Of a stretch of DNA of 64,000 nt, positions 1-9,524 are shown in pieces. This DNA comes from SKLM01 sp964421785. Lineage in GTDB: Bacteria > Chloroflexota > Anaerolineae > B4-G1. How positions within the stretch are numbered: position 1 is the first letter of the stretch; each line of letters opens with the position of its first letter. Location: positions 98,905 through 162,904 of the forward strand of contig CAYQZG010000001.1 of assembly GCA_964421785.1 (NCBI GenBank), read 5' to 3'. Both the position numbers and the translations under genes were made by a program. The notes under the pieces were generated by a model that saw nothing but the letters and a program-made list of their open reading frames with translations, was not told where the DNA came from and searched no databases.

Positions 1-516
1 CCAGAGGATGAGGGGATAGAAGGCGAAAGCCGCGAATTCAGAGAGGGAGTCTCCGCGTACGTAGATGTTGATGAGGTGGAACGGGGCTGATATGTAGGCC
101 ACAGCGGCAAGCCAGGCTCCAGGACGGCTGCGGAGGACCTTTTTGGTCCAGTGGTACATCGCTAGGGCCGATACTGCCAGGAAGAGGGTCTGCGTCAGTT
201 TGATTGCCGTGAGGATATCCAGGCCGAGGACCGCAAAGCCTGCAGCGAGGTAGTATGGCAGGGCTGCGTAATAGCTGAAGAAGGGGTAGCCAAACCCATA
301 GGCTGCATCGGGCATCCATCGAACCGGAAATACACCGGCGCGCAGATTGGCTGCAAGCTGATGCGTGCGAAGCAACAGGAAAGGGCTATCACCGCCTCCG
401 CGCGTGTTCAGCAGGCCAGCGCCCCATACTGGACCTGCCGCAAGCAGTGACAAAAGCAGGAGCGTCGCCGGGGGAATGATCCGTTCCCAGGCGACGCTCC
501 GTGAAGCGGTCTTCAT
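1..516 (-). CDS. Polytopic membrane protein, 6-PTPS-related/GT-C type (3' part outside window)
   Basis: An open frame runs from an ATG at 516 to the window edge, giving the first 172 residues. Residues about 12-30 form a hydrophobic segment. It is followed by a loop with the motifs RWMPDAAYGFGYP and NIYVRGDSLSEF, which I recognise from the large membrane proteins annotated as 6-pyruvoyl-tetrahydropterin synthase-related, a GT-C-like family. These are inferred to work in cell-surface glycan synthesis or lipid-linked sugar transfer; the substrate cannot be read from the sequence. It sits downstream of other GT-C-like genes on the same strand. The remaining, larger part lies outside the window, so C-terminal features are unknown. 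Confidence 0.75.
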   Translation of the reverse strand, partial: MKTASRSVAWERIIPPATLLLLSLLAAGPVWGAGLLNTRGGGDSPFLLLRTHQLAANLRAGVFPVRWMPDAAYGFGYPFFSYYAALPYYLAAGFAVLGLDILTAIKLTQTLFLAVSALAMYHWTKKVLRSRPGAWLAAVAYISAPFHLINIYVRGDSLSEFAAFAFYPLILW

Positions 517-562
517 CTCTGAGTCTGCCTCCGAGTTGAGGCGAACTCAAGGAGCATAGCAA

Positions 563-2137
563 CTAATAGCGGCGGCGTCGGGTCAAAAAGAAGAGCACAG
601 CGATAGCTCCAGCCAAGATCAGGACGAGAACGCCCGCTACTCTCGCCACGTTGGTCAGGACGTTGCCCAACCAGCCATTGCCATTGGTGTCAGCTACGCT
701 CTCATCGCCCGATGAGGTCGCACCGCTGGTCTCCTGGTTTGCTTCTTCTGAGCTTGCCGCCGCTGTGGTTCGCGTGTTGCCGAACTGGAGGTCGAAGCTT
801 GTACCTTCTGCCAGGGCGACGTTTTGTTCGGGCAAGCCGGTCGGCTGATAGCCGGCGGGAGCTTGTTGAATCACTCGATAGGAGCCAGGAGCCAATCCGG
901 TGAAGCAGTAGGGCTCATTGACCCCGTCTGATGTGTACTCTGCCACGACACCGGCGGTGGTGGCGAGGGTGAAGTCGACGTTGGGCAGTAGTTCTTCGTT
1001 ATCGGGATCTCGCACTGTGTCGCCATTCCGGTCGTGAAAGGCGAGCACGCAGACCGAAGCTCCCTCCTGCGCCGGGGTAGGTGATGGCACGGTCTCTCCC
1101 TCAGATTGCGGTGTGGCTGTCGGGGGTTGGGGAAGCGGTGTTGCGGTTGGTGCCTCGCTCGGGACTGAGATGACCAGTTCTTGTCCCACGCGGATCAGAT
1201 TGTTAGGGCCAATCGAGCCGGCGTTAAGCTGCTGGAGCATGTCCACCGACATATCATACTGGTAAGCAATGCTGCTTAGTGTCTCTCCGCTCTGAACAAC
1301 ATGGACAATCGATCCATCTGGGCGCGGGGTTGGGGTGGGAAGGGGCGTGGGTGAGGGGCCCGGTGTCGCCGTGGGCGGAGGTGGCAATGGCGTAGGGGTG
1401 GGTGTCTGCGCCATGCCGAGCGGCTCCAACCTCAGGGCATCCATGAAGATGCCGTTGTTATCAAGTCCCCACTTTGAGGCATACTCAACAAAGACGGTCA
1501 TGTCCGCAGCCGTAGCGACGAAATTGAACTGTAGTGTGGTGCGACCGAGGTAGAACGGCGAAGTGTTCGTGGGGTCTGCCCAGTTGCTGAAGTTGATAGC
1601 GCCCTCATCCTGCCAGTTGGCGCCGACCGGTCCCGCGCCAAGACGAACTTGAGCTGAAAAGGGATCGCTCGGGGCAACCTTCTGCCCGTCCCACTCGAAC
1701 GTATCTACAAACACCGGCACCACAAAGCGATACTCCCGGCCAACTTCCAGGCCACTCACGTCTTGGGATATTCCCACGTGTATGGGAGCCTTAGCCCAGA
1801 ACATCTTCAGGGTGTAGTCGCCATCCCAGAAGAAGATATCGTGCTCATCCGGGGGAACCTGGGTCCTCGGCAAGACGCGGCTTTCCGGGCGGACAGTGAC
1901 GTTATTGGCGTCGCCCATAGATTCGCCTTCTGTCCAGTGCATCTCCCATTCATTGGGTGCTTGCTGCGTGCCACTTACATCGTACCAACCTTGCTCAAAG
2001 CCACCGTTCCTGAGAAGGTTCTGTTGCTCTTGGGCCTGGGTCCCCTGCGGAAACGCGGCAAGCACCACTGTCGCGACCATGTTCAAGACCAGGATACCCC
2101 TCAGAATGGGGCACATGCTGTTCTTAGCCACCTTCAT
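563..2137 (-). CDS. Surface protein with LysM domain, SpaA/SdrB-like domain and C-terminal anchor
   Basis: The protein has about 524 residues. I start it at the ATG at 2137, because a signal peptide (MKVAKNSM then a hydrophobic stretch ending near TQAQ) follows directly; a GGGAGG lies immediately upstream, and an ATG at 2116 is the alternative. After the signal comes a beta-rich region (NLLRNGGFEQGW) like carbohydrate-binding modules, then a Thr/Pro linker, one LysM (VVQSGETLSSIAYQYDMSV), a second linker, and an SdrD_B/SpaA-type domain (FHDRNGDTVRDPDN). The C terminus is a membrane helix followed by RRRRY. The layout implies a secreted, membrane-tethered, glycan-binding protein. There is no LPXTG motif before the anchor, so it is unlikely to be a sortase substrate. 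Confidence 0.85.
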   Translation of the reverse strand: MKVAKNSMCPILRGILVLNMVATVVLAAFPQGTQAQEQQNLLRNGGFEQGWYDVSGTQQAPNEWEMHWTEGESMGDANNVTVRPESRVLPRTQVPPDEHDIFFWDGDYTLKMFWAKAPIHVGISQDVSGLEVGREYRFVVPVFVDTFEWDGQKVAPSDPFSAQVRLGAGPVGANWQDEGAINFSNWADPTNTSPFYLGRTTLQFNFVATAADMTVFVEYASKWGLDNNGIFMDALRLEPLGMAQTPTPTPLPPPPTATPGPSPTPLPTPTPRPDGSIVHVVQSGETLSSIAYQYDMSVDMLQQLNAGSIGPNNLIRVGQELVISVPSEAPTATPLPQPPTATPQSEGETVPSPTPAQEGASVCVLAFHDRNGDTVRDPDNEELLPNVDFTLATTAGVVAEYTSDGVNEPYCFTGLAPGSYRVIQQAPAGYQPTGLPEQNVALAEGTSFDLQFGNTRTTAAASSEEANQETSGATSSGDESVADTNGNGWLGNVLTNVARVAGVLVLILAGAIAVLFFLTRRRRY

Positions 2138-2304
2138 CCTCCCTCGATCAATACACCTTTCTGGGAAATCCACGAATGGTTGTTCTGACACTCTACGCGG
2201 GCTATGGCGCATCAGAGATGACACCTGCTGCCTAGCTCCAACGCTCCAGCTTGTTCCAGCTGGGGAATGATTTTAGCACATTTGACCAAAAGCACAAAGC
2301 GGGT

Positions 2305-3741
2305 CTATGATCGGCCGGTTAACCATCTGCCTGCACCCTGTGCTAGGAGCACAAGTCCCTCTAAGAGCCAGAGTAGTGGGAGATTTCCCACGTTGCGGAA
2401 GATCTGACCGAGGAGATAGGACCAATTTCCTGGCTTGGCGATCATTGGATTGAGCTGGGCAAGATCCAGATCGTAGTTGTACGATAGACCAATGTGCAGG
2501 AAGATGTTGCGTACGGACAGGAAAAGCACCCCGTATAGGATCAAGTAGGCGACGGCCAGCCATGCCGGACGTTCGCTCCAACCTTGGATCTCTTCGATGC
2601 AGAATGCGAGAGGAATGCACCAGAGGGCCAGGAAAGGCGCCAGATAGCGCCCATCAGCGGTGAACCCATGGAACGTGCGATGCTTGGCGAACAGCATCAG
2701 GTAGACCAGGAAGAGCCCCAGCGTCAGGGTGGCTTCGCGCCTTGCGCGACGGACATACGACCCCATCCCGAGAACCGATAGGAGGAGCACCGGCGAGAGG
2801 AGGAAGAGCCCTTGGTTGTAGCAGGTGGGATCGCACCATCCACCTCCTTCTCCCCAGACGAGCATGGCCCGCAGGCCTTTACCCAAAGGAAAATTGAACG
2901 TCTCTAAGAACTTCCCAGCCCAAGGGTAGTTGATCGCGTAGTCGTAGGACAAAGCGAAAGGGGAACCGAAATTGCTCGTGTTGTAGAAGGCCAAGAACGC
3001 GGCCGGGAGAAGGCCCCCGCCGATGAAGAGGGCTAGGTATGCAAACCTGCTTGTGGACGGGGACGATGAAACCGTGAGCAACAGATAGAGCCCAACAGCA
3101 GCCACCAGGATGACGTTGGAGTACTCGACGAGTACGGCGCAGCCGACGAGACCCCCTAATGCCAGTGGCACTATCCGATGGAGGTTGGACGCACGGCCTG
3201 CGCGGATGGCCAGGTAGACTGACCCCATCACCAGCAGCGCCGAAGGAGCGTGTGAAAACAGCACGCTGCTGTACTTCCAGTGTATCGTGCCCAGGCCGAG
3301 GGTCAAGCTGGTCGTCAGGGCACTGAAGACGGATAAGTTTGACTCGCGAAGCAGAACGTAGAGGAGCAAAACAACACCTGTTCCAGCCCATATGGGAACC
3401 AGCATCACGTAGAGCAGACGCGGATTATGGGGATCGTGGCGCGAATCCAGTGGCGATAGCGGGGGGGGCAACACGTTGCCGATCTTGTAGAACGCGCTGG
3501 CGATCAGGGCCGTGCCCGGGGGCCGATCGCTGAATAGCTTTCCCTCTCGACGGGCGATATCGTTGCCCTCAGCATACTGATCGTAGCTCTCGATGGTGAA
3601 TTGTCCTTCCTCCGCCAGAGCACGCGTTAAGGCATAATGGCTTCCATCGTTGCTGCACGTGATCCCCACCACAGTGGCGAAGTAGATCGACGAGACGACG
3701 AGGAAGAGTGTTGTGCAAAGAATTCGATCAGTCTGCGTCAT
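2305..3741 (-). CDS. GT-C-like integral membrane protein
   Basis: A 478-residue protein with about ten hydrophobic segments. The first periplasmic loop carries SNDGSHYALTRALAEEG and then DRPPGTALIASAFYKIG. This resembles the acidic-residue loop and the D-x-PPG motif of the PMT_2/GT39-GT83 glycosyltransferase superfamily, which use polyprenyl-phosphate sugar donors. Its start overlaps the 3' end of the next upstream gene by 14 nt, so the two are probably translationally coupled. I infer a membrane glycosyltransferase for surface polymers; the sugar and acceptor are unknown. Confidence 0.7.
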   Translation of the reverse strand: MTQTDRILCTTLFLVVSSIYFATVVGITCSNDGSHYALTRALAEEGQFTIESYDQYAEGNDIARREGKLFSDRPPGTALIASAFYKIGNVLPPPLSPLDSRHDPHNPRLLYVMLVPIWAGTGVVLLLYVLLRESNLSVFSALTTSLTLGLGTIHWKYSSVLFSHAPSALLVMGSVYLAIRAGRASNLHRIVPLALGGLVGCAVLVEYSNVILVAAVGLYLLLTVSSSPSTSRFAYLALFIGGGLLPAAFLAFYNTSNFGSPFALSYDYAINYPWAGKFLETFNFPLGKGLRAMLVWGEGGGWCDPTCYNQGLFLLSPVLLLSVLGMGSYVRRARREATLTLGLFLVYLMLFAKHRTFHGFTADGRYLAPFLALWCIPLAFCIEEIQGWSERPAWLAVAYLILYGVLFLSVRNIFLHIGLSYNYDLDLAQLNPMIAKPGNWSYLLGQIFRNVGNLPLLWLLEGLVLLAQGAGRWLTGRS

Positions 3742-5773
3742 GTTTCCAGTTGTCTACAGGTAGGATGAGCATGTCCTCCAACGATGACCCTGAGGGGGTC
3801 GTGACCGGCAGTCGCTCCAAGGTGGGCCAGACGTACAATCCCACTGCGATCTTGGGCGCGGTCAGTTCACCTGCCGGGACCTCCAAGGTGTGGACGTCCA
3901 CGACGATGTCTCCAGGATGCCACAGGTGTGTGGGATAGTATCCTGTTCCAAGTTGAGCGTCGTCTTGAGCTGCTAGTTGGTCTCCCCTACATCGATCATC
4001 GCACACGTAGACGAAGGCTGTATAGTCCTCATCCAGTCTCGCCTGTATGCTCCACGATAGACGCACGTCCCAGACGCGTCCCTTCTTCTCAATTTCGAGA
4101 TCGGTGAGCTCAATGGAATCGCCGAAGCGGGCGCGGGGCGTGGGGCGCTGTTCTTTGAGCGGCTCGACATGGTAAGACGCGTAGGCCGGATAGGCCTTCT
4201 CCTCCAGATCCCCACGTGTCAGCGGCCCGGCGTGTACCTCGATTTGCGCGGGGTGGGGGAGGGCTGCCAGGTAGGGCTGTAGGTCATCGTAGGGCCAAAG
4301 AAGAAGCAGCATCTGGTCGGCGGGCGATAGGGAAGGCGTGCTGTTCGGTTGGAGCTTGATTAGAGATTGCTGCTCCGGTACCAGAAATGGAAGTCCCTTC
4401 CACGCCTGCCACAGCCGTTCGTCCACGTAGACGCGCCGCTCGTGGTCAACGCGTTGGCTTGAAACGGTCATCCCCTGTCCATCCCAGCCGAGACCGGTGA
4501 AACGATTGATCTCTGCGGCTAGTTCGGTGGCAGCAGCCTCAAAGGCGTAGGTAGCTTGAGAACTAGAGCCGTAGCGGGCGAAGTAGTCACGCACAGTAGC
4601 CCCTAAGCTGAAGGATAGAACCAAGCAGAGTAAGATGGAACTCCATAGATATCGACCCCGTCGAGCAGGCGCATGCAAGATCCCCTCCAGTCCCAATGCG
4701 GGGAGTACGACCAGGGGGGGCAGCACACCAACTGCACGCAGAAAGTGCGGGGCGTCGGCTGCAGCCAGGGTTGGCACGAGCATTGTTCCCACCCAGATCA
4801 AGACCAGAGCTGAACCGACATGTCGTCGCCTGGCCCGGGTTGCTGCTCGCACTACTCCCAGGATCATCGCCGCTCCCATTGGCGGGGTGAAGACCGGACG
4901 CCCAGGGACGTTATGGCGCGGTATGGTATCACCGCGAACGAAGAACATACCCGACGTGCGGATCAGCTGCTGTCCCAGTGTGCCCCAGAGATCACCCCGG
5001 TTAACCACTGAATTGAGCACCGATACCTGGGTGGGGCGTCCCATCACGACATCCCAGTGGCGAACAGCATAGGTACCGAGCGGGACCATAGCGATAAGTG
5101 CTCCAATAACGAAGTAGAGTGCACCGGGCCACAGACGATCGGTCTGACCAGTGAGTAGCAGGTAAGCGGCGAGGCCGAGCATGGCGACAGGCGTCAACCG
5201 TGCTGCCACGTAAGTGTAGAAAGTGATACCGTAGAGGATTCCAGTCAACAGCCAGGTGTGGGCGCGGCGCGAGTGGAAGGCGCGTGAACCTGACCAGAAT
5301 AGGCATGCGATCGCCAGCGGCAGCATCACGGCACGGAAGCCAACCCGGCTAAGTTGGACGTGCCACACGGTTGTCGAGATGATGGCTGCACTGAGCAGCG
5401 CCGTGCATCGATTGAACCAAGCGCGGGTCATGAGGTACGTGGCGGGGACGGTCAGCGTACCACATATGGCAGCCACGATGCGGATTGCACCGGGTGTGCG
5501 GCCCAGAAGGCCAATCGTCGCAGCCACGAGGTAGATAAATAGGGGCTCGCGGCCGTGGTTGGCTGCGAAGTAGATGGGAAAGGTGCCTTCAAGGACCTTG
5601 AGCGCGTCCAGGCCGTTAAAGGCTTCATCATGATAGAGGCCTGGAGGAATGTCGCCCAGACTGAGAAAGCGCAAGGCCCCCGCTAGCGCCGTCAATCCCA
5701 CGATTGGGGCCCATATCCGACCGAAGCGACGCCAACGGCTTGATAGGATCTCACCGTCTGCTGTATTCGCCAA
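3728..5773 (-). CDS. Family 39-like membrane glycosyltransferase
   Basis: A 681-residue protein with an N-terminal half of about ten membrane helices and a soluble C-terminal region. The motif GLYHDEAFNGLDALKVL followed by NHGREPLFIYL matches the DE-containing first loop of GT39/ArnT-type enzymes. The soluble C-terminal region (from about residue 400) holds a beta-rich section ending near VDNWKHDAD. It is the first gene of a minus-strand group that continues into the overlapping 478-residue GT-C protein. Function in glycan or glycolipid assembly is inferred from the family. Confidence 0.75.
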   Translation of the reverse strand: MANTADGEILSSRWRRFGRIWAPIVGLTALAGALRFLSLGDIPPGLYHDEAFNGLDALKVLEGTFPIYFAANHGREPLFIYLVAATIGLLGRTPGAIRIVAAICGTLTVPATYLMTRAWFNRCTALLSAAIISTTVWHVQLSRVGFRAVMLPLAIACLFWSGSRAFHSRRAHTWLLTGILYGITFYTYVAARLTPVAMLGLAAYLLLTGQTDRLWPGALYFVIGALIAMVPLGTYAVRHWDVVMGRPTQVSVLNSVVNRGDLWGTLGQQLIRTSGMFFVRGDTIPRHNVPGRPVFTPPMGAAMILGVVRAATRARRRHVGSALVLIWVGTMLVPTLAAADAPHFLRAVGVLPPLVVLPALGLEGILHAPARRGRYLWSSILLCLVLSFSLGATVRDYFARYGSSSQATYAFEAAATELAAEINRFTGLGWDGQGMTVSSQRVDHERRVYVDERLWQAWKGLPFLVPEQQSLIKLQPNSTPSLSPADQMLLLLWPYDDLQPYLAALPHPAQIEVHAGPLTRGDLEEKAYPAYASYHVEPLKEQRPTPRARFGDSIELTDLEIEKKGRVWDVRLSWSIQARLDEDYTAFVYVCDDRCRGDQLAAQDDAQLGTGYYPTHLWHPGDIVVDVHTLEVPAGELTAPKIAVGLYVWPTLERLPVTTPSGSSLEDMLILPVDNWKHDAD

Positions 5774-6142
5774 AGCGAGGGCATTATAGCACGCCGAGAA
5801 GAAGTGTCAAACGTGGTACGGCGAGTATCTCAACCATTCACGAACCCTAGTGCTGCAGAAGGCTCCCTGGCGCGCGCCAAGCAGGTCGGTCCTCAAGTAG
5901 CGGGTGAGTGATCGGAGATGGACTGCTTTTGACTGCTACTTTGCAGAAGAGGCGGTAACTTGCGTTTGCAATTTAACTGTACTCGTGGTAAAATAGGCGC
6001 AATTCGTAAGGGGGTGTCCAAAGACAGGCTCACTCTCTGGAAGTGATCTTACATTTCAGACGAGTGGTCTCGGCAGGCGCAGTTTAGAGAGGGAAGAGCA
6101 CCTTGAGTGCTTTTCGGCTAGAGTTCAGAAGGAGATCCGACG
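5774..6142. other. Intergenic region between divergent genes, 369 bp
   Basis: This gap separates a minus-strand glycosyltransferase gene from the plus-strand RpiR gene. It holds the promoter listed at 5966-5994 and a 140-nt leader. Near the end of the leader is a small hairpin with arms AGCAC/GTGCT (about 6096-6110) followed by TTTT, which could be a weak pause or terminator. I see no RNA gene and no convincing coding sequence here. Confidence 0.5.
5966..5994 (+). promoter_or_regulatory. Sigma-70 type promoter for the RpiR-family regulator
   Basis: A TTGCAA -35 box at 5966-5971 and a TAAAAT -10 box at 5989-5994 are separated by 17 nt. Transcription would start near 6001, giving a leader of about 140 nt to the ATG at 6143. 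Confidence 0.6.
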
Positions 6143-7021
6143 ATGTTTCGTGAGAAGATACAAGAGAAATACGATGATTTGACGCCCAGTTTCCGTAAGC
6201 TTGCCGATTTCATATTGCAGAACCAGCTCGATGTTGCCTTTATGACCGCTACGGAGTTGGCCAATCGGTTGGGCGTGGATGCTGCTACCGTGGTTCGCTT
6301 TGCCCAGGAGCTTGGCTACACAGGGTTTCGAGAGCTGAGTAAAGAGATACAGGAGGTCGTTCGATTGGAGTTGAAGGCGTCCTATACCGCCGACCTGGAC
6401 GCTGCAGAGGATCTTCAGCTATTCCGCAGTCTTTTGGGCAACGAGAAGCACAATCTGGAGCTTGCCCAGGACAGGCTGTCGGAACAGGTCGAATCGCTGC
6501 TTCCAGAGCTCTTGGATGCTGATCGGATTTGGGTTGTGGGACAAGGCCTATGTGTTCATTTGGCCGGTCTTTGCGCAGGCGCTCTGCGAGAGATTGGCTT
6601 GCCGGCCGTAGACATCGCGACAAATCCCTTGGAGGCAGCGACCAATCTCAAAGAGGTCGAGAGAGGCGATCTCCTTGTCGGGTTCTCTCTCTCTGGCATG
6701 GATCTGGATATGGCCAATGTGATCCGCTTCGCTCGTGGAAGAGGTGCAAGGACGTTTGTCTTCAGTGCGTCATCTGTCGCCGCAGCCGCTTTAGAGGCTG
6801 AGACGTCCATCATTTGCCCGGGACCTACCCAGACGGACGTTCCGTCGTTCACCGGATTGGCTGCCATGATTGTCGTAGTGATTGCAGCCTTTGCTGCTCG
6901 CTACCCTGAGGAAGCAGGTAAAATGACAGACGCGGTGCGACAGAGCTATCAGGAGTTGCTGGAAATGCAAGTGGAGAGCGCTTCGGATCTGGACACTGAG
7001 GATTTGTGGCGCGAATTCTAG
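6143..7021 (+). CDS. RpiR/MurR-family transcriptional regulator (HTH + SIS domain)
   Basis: A 292-residue protein of typical RpiR length. Residues 1-75 form the helix-turn-helix (TATELANRLGVDAATVVRFAQELGY), and residues about 115-250 form a SIS sugar-phosphate isomerase-like sensor domain (IWVVGQGLC, LVGFSLSG). Family members bind operators near sugar-catabolism or amino-sugar genes and sense phosphosugars. A strong AAGGAGATCC Shine-Dalgarno precedes the ATG. No sugar catabolic operon is adjacent; the next genes are an ABC exporter separated by a terminator-like hairpin, so its targets are not evident from this window. Confidence 0.9.
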   Translation: MFREKIQEKYDDLTPSFRKLADFILQNQLDVAFMTATELANRLGVDAATVVRFAQELGYTGFRELSKEIQEVVRLELKASYTADLDAAEDLQLFRSLLGNEKHNLELAQDRLSEQVESLLPELLDADRIWVVGQGLCVHLAGLCAGALREIGLPAVDIATNPLEAATNLKEVERGDLLVGFSLSGMDLDMANVIRFARGRGARTFVFSASSVAAAALEAETSIICPGPTQTDVPSFTGLAAMIVVVIAAFAARYPEEAGKMTDAVRQSYQELLEMQVESASDLDTEDLWREF

Positions 7022-7081
7022 CGTTGGCTTGAGTTGCGGTGCGTGCTGGTTGGATTGAGGTTGTCGGATGTCGAACTTGTG

Positions 7082-7105
7082 AAGGCCCGGTGTGAGCCGG
7101 GTCTT
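7082..7105 (+). terminator. Rho-independent terminator-like hairpin after the RpiR gene
   Basis: Arms AAGGCCCGG (7082-7090) and CCGGGTCTT (7097-7105) form a 9-bp stem with one G-T pair and a 6-nt loop. The downstream T tract is short, so termination may be partial. Confidence 0.6.
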
Positions 7106-7216
7106 CTTACTGTGCGTTCTGGCAGACAGAGTGGTGTAGCGTCTTCACGCTATTGAACTCAGGGCGAGATGGCTTCTTGGCATAATCGGCAGATGACAGA
7201 ACCAGGGGAAAGAGAC

Positions 7217-8107
7217 ATGGTCATTCTTGTGGAGGATCTTGTCAAGCATTACGATGATGTGGTTGCTGTCGACCAACTCTCATTCGAGGTGGAAAGGGGG
7301 GAGCTCTTTGGGCTCCTCGGTCCCAACGGCGCAGGTAAGACAACTACGATCCGGATCGTGATGGATATTCTTCAGCCTGATGCAGGGCGTGTGAGGATCC
7401 TGGGGCAGCGCCCGGGCGAGGCCAAAGAGCGCGTCGGCTATCTGCCAGAGGAGAGAGGATTATACCGCGATGTCAAGGTGCTTGACATGTTGGTGTATCT
7501 GGCGGAGTTGAAGGGCGTATCGCGAGCAATGGCCCGTGATCGGGCACAAGGGTTGCTTGAGCGAATCCGCCTGGATGACTGGGCCGACCGCAAAGTGAAG
7601 GATCTGAGCAGGGGGATGCAGCAGCGGCTTCAGTTCATCGCCAGCCTGGTGCACGACCCAGATCTGCTCATCCTTGATGAGCCATTCCAAGGACTGGATC
7701 CGGTCAATACCGAGCGGCTCAAGGCGTTCGTCGACGATTTGCGTGGGGCAGGTAAGACTATCGTGCTCAGCACCCATCAGATGAACCTGGTGGAGGCATT
7801 GTGCGACCGGATTCTCCTGATCGATAGTGGGCGTGCGGTCCTCTACGGTCGTCTAGACGAGATCAAGGAGCAGAACGCTCCCAACACGATCCGGTTGCGT
7901 GCCGAAGAGGTGCCCGCCGAGCTGCCAGGAGTTCTGTCCGTAGAGCCGAGCGATGGTGCTTTCAATCTGACCCTGGCCGATGGAATGGATCCGCAAGAAG
8001 TGCTGCGGAGTCTGGTGGAGCTGGGTACTCGAGTTCGCGAGTTCGAGGTGGCTCCGGTGCCGTTGGAGGACATCTTTGTGGATGTTGTTGGTGGGGAGGA
8101 GGTCTAG
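7217..8107 (+). CDS. ABC transporter ATP-binding protein, NatA-like
   Basis: A 296-residue ATPase. The start at the ATG at 7217 is preferred over an ATG at 7169 because GGGGAAAGAG precedes it and homologs begin near VILVEDLVKHY. Walker A is GPNGAGKTTT, the signature is LSRGMQQR, and Walker B is LLILDEPFQGLDP. The C-terminal extension of about 70 residues is usual for NatA/CcmA-type ATPases. It is followed four bases later by an ABC-2 permease, with which it forms a two-component exporter in the cytoplasmic membrane. Similarity to NatAB sodium exporters is familial; the actual substrate is not determined. Confidence 0.92.
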   Translation: MVILVEDLVKHYDDVVAVDQLSFEVERGELFGLLGPNGAGKTTTIRIVMDILQPDAGRVRILGQRPGEAKERVGYLPEERGLYRDVKVLDMLVYLAELKGVSRAMARDRAQGLLERIRLDDWADRKVKDLSRGMQQRLQFIASLVHDPDLLILDEPFQGLDPVNTERLKAFVDDLRGAGKTIVLSTHQMNLVEALCDRILLIDSGRAVLYGRLDEIKEQNAPNTIRLRAEEVPAELPGVLSVEPSDGAFNLTLADGMDPQEVLRSLVELGTRVREFEVAPVPLEDIFVDVVGGEEV

Positions 8108-8111
8108 TTCT

Positions 8112-9365
8112 ATGCATTGGCGCAAGATCTTGGTGATTGCCCGCCACGAATACTTGACCAACGTGAAGCGACTGGGGTTCATTATCATGACCGCGATCGT
8201 GCCTGCGCTTGGTATTCTAGGGCTCTTGGTAGCCACGATCCTCGGGGGGGAAGCTCGCAAGATTGGTGATTTCTTGGAGAGGCAGTTTACGGGTGACGAG
8301 AAGCCTTCCGCCGTTGTGGACAGTTCGGGAATCTTTGCCTCGATACAACCCGAATACCAGGAGAATTTCGTTCTTTATCAGGGTGAGGATGCGGCGAAAG
8401 AGGCGCTTGAGGCTGAACAGATCTCCAAAGCGCTGTTGATCCCGGAGGATTACTTAGAGACAGGGAGAGTCGTTGTGCTGACTCAGGGTAGTGGCTTCGG
8501 AGCGGTGGAAGCGAGCGATTCGTCTGAGGTGCAAGCGTTCTTTGTCGACCACTTACTGTTGGGGCGGGTCGATCAGGCTGTTCGTGAACGGGCTGCCAGG
8601 CCGTTGAAGACGGAGGCAAAGGTGATATCAAAGGGAAAGACGCGCGGTGAGGGGCCTTTGAGCTTCGTCTTTACCTTTGTCATTCCCTACGTACTGTCGT
8701 TCTTTCTGATCATGACGATCTTTGTTTCATCGGGTTATCTTCTGCGCAGTGTCGCGGAGGAGAAGGAGACGCGAGTCGTTGAACTCGTCATCTCTTCGGT
8801 TCGCCCGATGGAGCTTATGGCGGGTAAGGTGGCCGGGCTGGGCGCTCTTGGCCTGACCCAGGTGTTGATCTGGCTGGTGAGCACCGTGGCATTCAGCGGC
8901 GGTCTGGTGGCACTGGTGGCAGCCGCGGGGGCCGTCTTGGTACCGGTCCGTGTGATGGTTCTGGGTGTTGTCTACTACCTGCTCGGCTATACGCTCTACG
9001 CGATCTTGATGGCAGGGATTGGTGCACTGGGCACCACGATGCAGGAGAGCCAGCAGCTGGCCGGCTTCTTCTCCTTCTTTGCTGCCATACCCTATATGCT
9101 AAGCGGATTCCTTTTCACCAATCCCAACGCTCTCTTGGCGCGAGTGCTTAGCTTCTTTCCCCTGACCGCGCCAACGATGATGATGCTACGTTTGCCCCTC
9201 GCCGAGTTGCCCTGGGTGGACGTGGTCGGCAGCGTGGTGGTTTTGGTCGTTTCTCTCCCGATAGCCCTGTGGTTGGGGGCGAAGCTGTTCCGTGTCGGGC
9301 TGCTCATCTACGGGAAGCGCCCTACGCTGAAGGAGATTTGGGGGATTGTGACGAGTAGTGGGTAG
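8112..9365 (+). CDS. ABC-2 family transporter permease, NatB-like
   Basis: A 417-residue permease beginning at the ATG at 8112, four bases after the stop of the ATPase gene. It has one N-terminal helix (RLGFIIMTAIVPALGILGLL), a large extracytoplasmic domain (about residues 50-185), and five to six C-terminal helices containing the conserved EEKETRVVELVISSVRPMEL motif of the NatB/YhaP group. It forms the membrane part of the exporter with the preceding ATPase. A substrate cannot be assigned. Confidence 0.9.
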   Translation: MHWRKILVIARHEYLTNVKRLGFIIMTAIVPALGILGLLVATILGGEARKIGDFLERQFTGDEKPSAVVDSSGIFASIQPEYQENFVLYQGEDAAKEALEAEQISKALLIPEDYLETGRVVVLTQGSGFGAVEASDSSEVQAFFVDHLLLGRVDQAVRERAARPLKTEAKVISKGKTRGEGPLSFVFTFVIPYVLSFFLIMTIFVSSGYLLRSVAEEKETRVVELVISSVRPMELMAGKVAGLGALGLTQVLIWLVSTVAFSGGLVALVAAAGAVLVPVRVMVLGVVYYLLGYTLYAILMAGIGALGTTMQESQQLAGFFSFFAAIPYMLSGFLFTNPNALLARVLSFFPLTAPTMMMLRLPLAELPWVDVVGSVVVLVVSLPIALWLGAKLFRVGLLIYGKRPTLKEIWGIVTSSG

Positions 9366-9416
9366 GGTTGGGCAGGTGCGTAAGAGCCCCGAAGCTTGTG
9401 GTGTGGATGGACTATA

Positions 9417-9455
9417 CCCCGCTCTGCAGCCTGGAAGGGAGCTCGCGGAGCGGGG
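9417..9455. terminator. GC-rich hairpin between convergent genes
   Basis: CCCCGCTC (9417-9424) and GAGCGGGG (9448-9455) form an 8-bp stem with a 23-nt loop, lying between the convergent permease and hisS genes. It could terminate the ABC operon; no T run follows on either strand. Confidence 0.45.
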
Positions 9456-9490
9456 CCATGCTATGAGTTCTTCTGAACCAAGAAAAGAGC

Positions 9491-9524
9491 GGAAGGGCCT
9501 GCCAAGATAGCTCAGGCCCGTTCC
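9491..9524 (-). terminator. Terminator overlapping the end of hisS
   Basis: On the minus strand GGGCCTG and CAGGCCC (9495-9501 with 9513-9519) form a stem extended by GGAA/TTCC. It is followed by a pyrimidine-rich stretch with CTCTTTTCTT. The 5' arm overlaps the hisS stop codon. Confidence 0.6.
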